Positions 5,101 through 7,263 of a stretch of DNA of 7,263 bases are shown piece by piece. The stretch comes from Deltaproteobacteria bacterium. Lineage in GTDB: Bacteria; Desulfobacterota; DSM-4660; Desulfatiglandales; HGW-15. A program made the position numbers and the translations under genes. The stretch's first letter is position 1, and each line of letters starts with the position of its first letter. The notes beneath the pieces were generated by a model that was not told the DNA's origin, did not search any database, and saw only the letters and a list, made by a program, of their open reading frames with translations. The stretch covers positions 1 through 7,263 of the forward strand of contig JAFGPH010000162.1 in the NCBI GenBank assembly GCA_016926135.1. Reading direction: 5' to 3'.

Positions 5101-5823
5101 ATGCTTCTTGAACTGGCAGGAGTGACCAAGTATTTCGGCGGACTCTGTGTTCTGTCGGATGTCTCCTTTGGCGTTGGGGGGGGAGAGATCGTGGGTCTCA
5201 TAGGGCCCAATGGAGCAGGCAAGACAACGCTCTTCAATGTGATCACGGGAATCTATCGCCCCGGCAACGGAAGAATTCGGTATCAAGGGAGAGACCTTGT
5301 AGGTCTCAAACCCCACCGGATATGCCGGGGCGGCGTCGCCAGGACCTTTCAACTTGTCAGGATCTTTCCAACACTGACCGTACTGGAGAACGTGCTTGTG
5401 GGGGCCAAGTACGGGAAGCGATGCACAAGGAAGAAGGCCATGGAGGATGCCCTTAGATGCCTGGACATCCTGAATCTGCTGGAAACCAAAGACATGCCCG
5501 CCGCCCATCTGACCTATTCAGACCGCAGGCTCGTGGAGATTGCGCGCGCCATTGCCTCGGAACCCGGCCTGGCGCTGTTGGACGAGCCGCTAGCGGGATT
5601 GAACCCTACAGAAACCCACCAGATCATGGCCCTCATCCGAGAGATCCGGGAAACCCATGGCATCTCCATCCTGTGGATTGAACACAAGATGGATGCCGTC
5701 TTCAACATTTGCGACAAGATCGTGGTCCTGGAATACGGTCGAAAACTGGCCGAGGGCAGCCCGGAGGAGATAGCGGTCAACCGGAAAGTGGTGGAGGCCT
5801 ACCTTGGCGAATCCCCTGCTTAG
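5101..5823 (+). CDS. livG: Branched-chain amino acid-type ABC transporter ATPase, LivG family
   Basis: 240 residues from the ATG at 5101. Walker A GPNGAGKTT (35-43), Q-loop Gln84 within the family phrase VARTFQ, Walker B ALLDEP (158-163), Glu162, and switch His195 (IEHKMD) are all present. The C-terminus ends in the usual VVEAYLGES. LivG and LivF are the two cytoplasmic ATPases driving LivH/LivM permeases. Such systems import branched-chain amino acids but also urea, amides and aromatic or short organic acids. The signature motif is unusual: LTYSDRR (137-143), with Ser where the family normally has Gly. The start is uncertain. A GTG at 5083 would add six residues but lacks a ribosome binding site, while the ATG at 5101 has GGAG immediately adjacent and matches the usual LivG N-terminus. 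It overlaps livF by 20 bases. Confidence 0.93.
   Translation: MLLELAGVTKYFGGLCVLSDVSFGVGGGEIVGLIGPNGAGKTTLFNVITGIYRPGNGRIRYQGRDLVGLKPHRICRGGVARTFQLVRIFPTLTVLENVLVGAKYGKRCTRKKAMEDALRCLDILNLLETKDMPAAHLTYSDRRLVEIARAIASEPGLALLDEPLAGLNPTETHQIMALIREIRETHGISILWIEHKMDAVFNICDKIVVLEYGRKLAEGSPEEIAVNRKVVEAYLGESPA
5793..5797 (+). promoter_or_regulatory. Ribosome binding site for the TTG start of livF
   Basis: GGAGG lies within the end of livG, 6 bases before TTG at 5804. No ATG or GTG in the livF frame fits the family N-terminus, so translation very likely begins at this TTG. Confidence 0.7.
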
Positions 5824-6526
5824 AGTCACGAACCTGAACGTCTTTTACGGGGATGCGCAAGCCCTCTGGGACGTCGGTTTTCATGTAGAAGCGGGGGAGG
5901 TTTACTCCATCATTGGTTCGAACGGCGCCGGTAAGTCAACGGTTCTGAGGACCCTCTCGGGCCTGATTCGTTGCACTTTGGGCCGGATTGAGTTTCTCGG
6001 GTCCCGGGTGGATGGAAAAGGTGCCGATACCATGGTGGATCTCGGCATGGCCCTTGTGCCCGAAGGGAGGGGGCTCTTTTCATCGCTCACGGTGCTGGAG
6101 AACCTGGAATTGGGGGCTTTCACCAAGCGAGCCAGGCCCCTGATGAGGCAGACGCTTGAATGGGTCACCGGGCTTTTCCCCGTACTCATGGCGCGGAAGG
6201 ATCAGCCCACCGGGAAGATGAGCGGAGGGGAACAACAAATGGTCGCCATCGCGAGGGCGCTCATGTCCAGACCCGGGCTTCTCATGCTCGACGAACCGTC
6301 CCTAGGGCTGGCTCCCCTGATCGTGAAGACGCTTTTCGGAATCATTGCAAGCCTGAATGAACAGAAGGTGACGATCCTTCTCGTGGAGCAGAACATCCAT
6401 CAGGCGTTGAAAATTGCCCATCGCGCCTTGGTTCTCAAGAACGGCAGAATATCCCTGATGGGAAGGGGGGATGATCTGCTGGCTGACCCTGAAATCCAGA
6501 AGGCGTATATGGGGGCGTTGAGGTAA
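5804..6526 (+). CDS. livF: Branched-chain amino acid-type ABC transporter ATPase, LivF family
   Basis: 240 residues beginning at a rare TTG codon. Motifs are Walker A GSNGAGKST (38-46), the LivF-typical ALVPEGRGLF stretch (83-92), a normal signature MSGGEQQ (139-145), Walker B LLMLDEPS (159-166) with catalytic Glu164, and VEQN (194-197). In VEQN, Gln replaces the switch His, as is usual for LivF. The N-terminal LRVTNLNVFYGDAQALWDV is diagnostic of the family. The protein pairs with the LivG subunit at the inner face of the membrane. The start overlaps the last 20 bases of livG, which suggests translational coupling, and the livH permease starts 7 bases after its stop. Confidence 0.95.
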   Translation: MANPLLRVTNLNVFYGDAQALWDVGFHVEAGEVYSIIGSNGAGKSTVLRTLSGLIRCTLGRIEFLGSRVDGKGADTMVDLGMALVPEGRGLFSSLTVLENLELGAFTKRARPLMRQTLEWVTGLFPVLMARKDQPTGKMSGGEQQMVAIARALMSRPGLLMLDEPSLGLAPLIVKTLFGIIASLNEQKVTILLVEQNIHQALKIAHRALVLKNGRISLMGRGDDLLADPEIQKAYMGALR

Positions 6527-6533
6527 GTCAAAA

Positions 6534-7263
6534 ATGTTCGAGCTTCCGCCGTTCAACATCCTCCTCCAGATCCTGATCAACGGCATCCTCTTTGGGGCCA
6601 TGTACGGCATCGCCGCCATCGGCCTGAGCCTCATCTTCGGCACCATGCAGATCATCTTCATTGCCCAGGGGGTGATGATCATCCTGGCCGCCTACGCGAC
6701 CTTCTGGTTGTTCGAGATCCTCTCCCTGGATCCCTACCTTTCCATCGTGATTGTGTTTCCGGCCTTTCTCATTCTGGGTTTCGGTTTCTACCAGGTGTTT
6801 TTCAGAAAGGTGGCCCGGGCAGGCAAGTTCCCATCCCTCCTGATTGCCTTTGGCTTAATGGCCCTGCTGGAGAACCTCATCTCCGTCATGTGGACTCCCA
6901 GCCCAAGGGCGATCAGGACGGTCTACACCGCCTACGGCATGACGGCCATGGGCATCAAGATCTCTTTTACCCGACTCATGGCCTTCCTGATCGCCGTTGT
7001 GGCCGCAACAGGCGTCTCCCTCTTCTTGAAGAAGACGCTCACGGGAAAGGCCGTGCGGGCGGCATCGGAGAATCTGGAATCGGCCATGCTGGTGGGGATT
7101 ACCCCTCACCGCGTGAACACAGTGACCTTCGGCATCGGAATCGGCCTGGCAGGGCTGGCAGGCATTGCCACGGCAACAACCTACTCCTTCGACCCCTACT
7201 TCGGCTTTGTGTTCAGCCTGAAGGCCATGATCGCCCTTGCCCTCGGGGGCATGGGGAGTGTCA
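6534..7263 (+). CDS. livH: Branched-chain amino acid-type ABC permease, LivH family, 3' end cut by window edge
   Basis: 243 complete codons are open to the right edge with no stop, so the C-terminus (roughly 50 residues by family length) is missing. The protein is strongly hydrophobic, with about six or seven membrane segments visible, for example around residues 10-35, 40-60, 68-90, 100-120 and 145-165. The N-terminal GAMYGIAAIGLSLIFGTMQI and IAQGVMIILAAY match the LivH pattern. The cytoplasmic coupling loop GKAVRAASENLESAMLVGI, followed by TFGIGIGLAGLAG, contacts the ATPases in this family. GAGG at 6520-6523 lies 10 bases before the ATG. The gene follows livF by 7 bases in the same operon. 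A LivM permease and a periplasmic binding protein would be expected downstream. Confidence 0.94.
   Translation, partial: MFELPPFNILLQILINGILFGAMYGIAAIGLSLIFGTMQIIFIAQGVMIILAAYATFWLFEILSLDPYLSIVIVFPAFLILGFGFYQVFFRKVARAGKFPSLLIAFGLMALLENLISVMWTPSPRAIRTVYTAYGMTAMGIKISFTRLMAFLIAVVAATGVSLFLKKTLTGKAVRAASENLESAMLVGITPHRVNTVTFGIGIGLAGLAGIATATTYSFDPYFGFVFSLKAMIALALGGMGSV

Overview
The window looks like a chromosomal segment of a fairly GC-rich anaerobic bacterium, most likely a member of the former Deltaproteobacteria (Desulfobacterota). This assignment is an inference from gene content: an IclR regulator linked to a dicluster ferredoxin, a short-chain dehydrogenase leading a branched-chain-type ABC uptake operon, and short secreted hypothetical proteins. 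No rRNA or single-copy marker is present to confirm it.

Layout. On the minus strand at the left are an IclR-family regulator (252-1049) and, 15 bases downstream, a 2x[4Fe-4S] ferredoxin-type gene that runs off the left edge (1-236). The iclR promoter (-35 at 1093-1098, -10 at 1069-1074) overlaps a perfect 8-bp inverted repeat (1080-1087/1097-1104), a good candidate autoregulatory operator. From 1231 everything reads on the plus strand. First come four genes of unknown role: a small secreted protein (1231-1587), a 129-residue acidic hypothetical protein (1803-2192) behind a near-consensus sigma70 promoter, a long pentapeptide-repeat protein with an unassigned C-terminal domain (2280-3563), and a small charged helical protein (3620-3925). 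Next is a 367-base non-coding stretch (3926-4292) bounded by imperfect 17-bp inverted repeats and holding a bipartite hairpin. The right part is a compact operon: an SDR oxidoreductase (4293-5057), the LivG-type ATPase (5101-5823), the LivF-type ATPase (5804-6526, TTG start, overlapping livG) and the LivH-type permease (6534 to the right edge, truncated).

How it fits together. The IclR regulator, ferredoxin, SDR and Liv-type transporter read as one catabolic locus. A small substrate, perhaps an organic or aromatic acid or an amino acid, would be imported by the ABC system, oxidised by the NAD-dependent SDR, and regulated by IclR. The substrate cannot be read from the sequence, and neither the LivM permease nor the periplasmic binding protein is in the window. 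The four-gene block plus inverted-repeat segment between regulator and operon has no evident link to that pathway. It is the least explained and most interesting part, centred on a pentapeptide-repeat helix whose five-residue register is kept for about 44 repeats.
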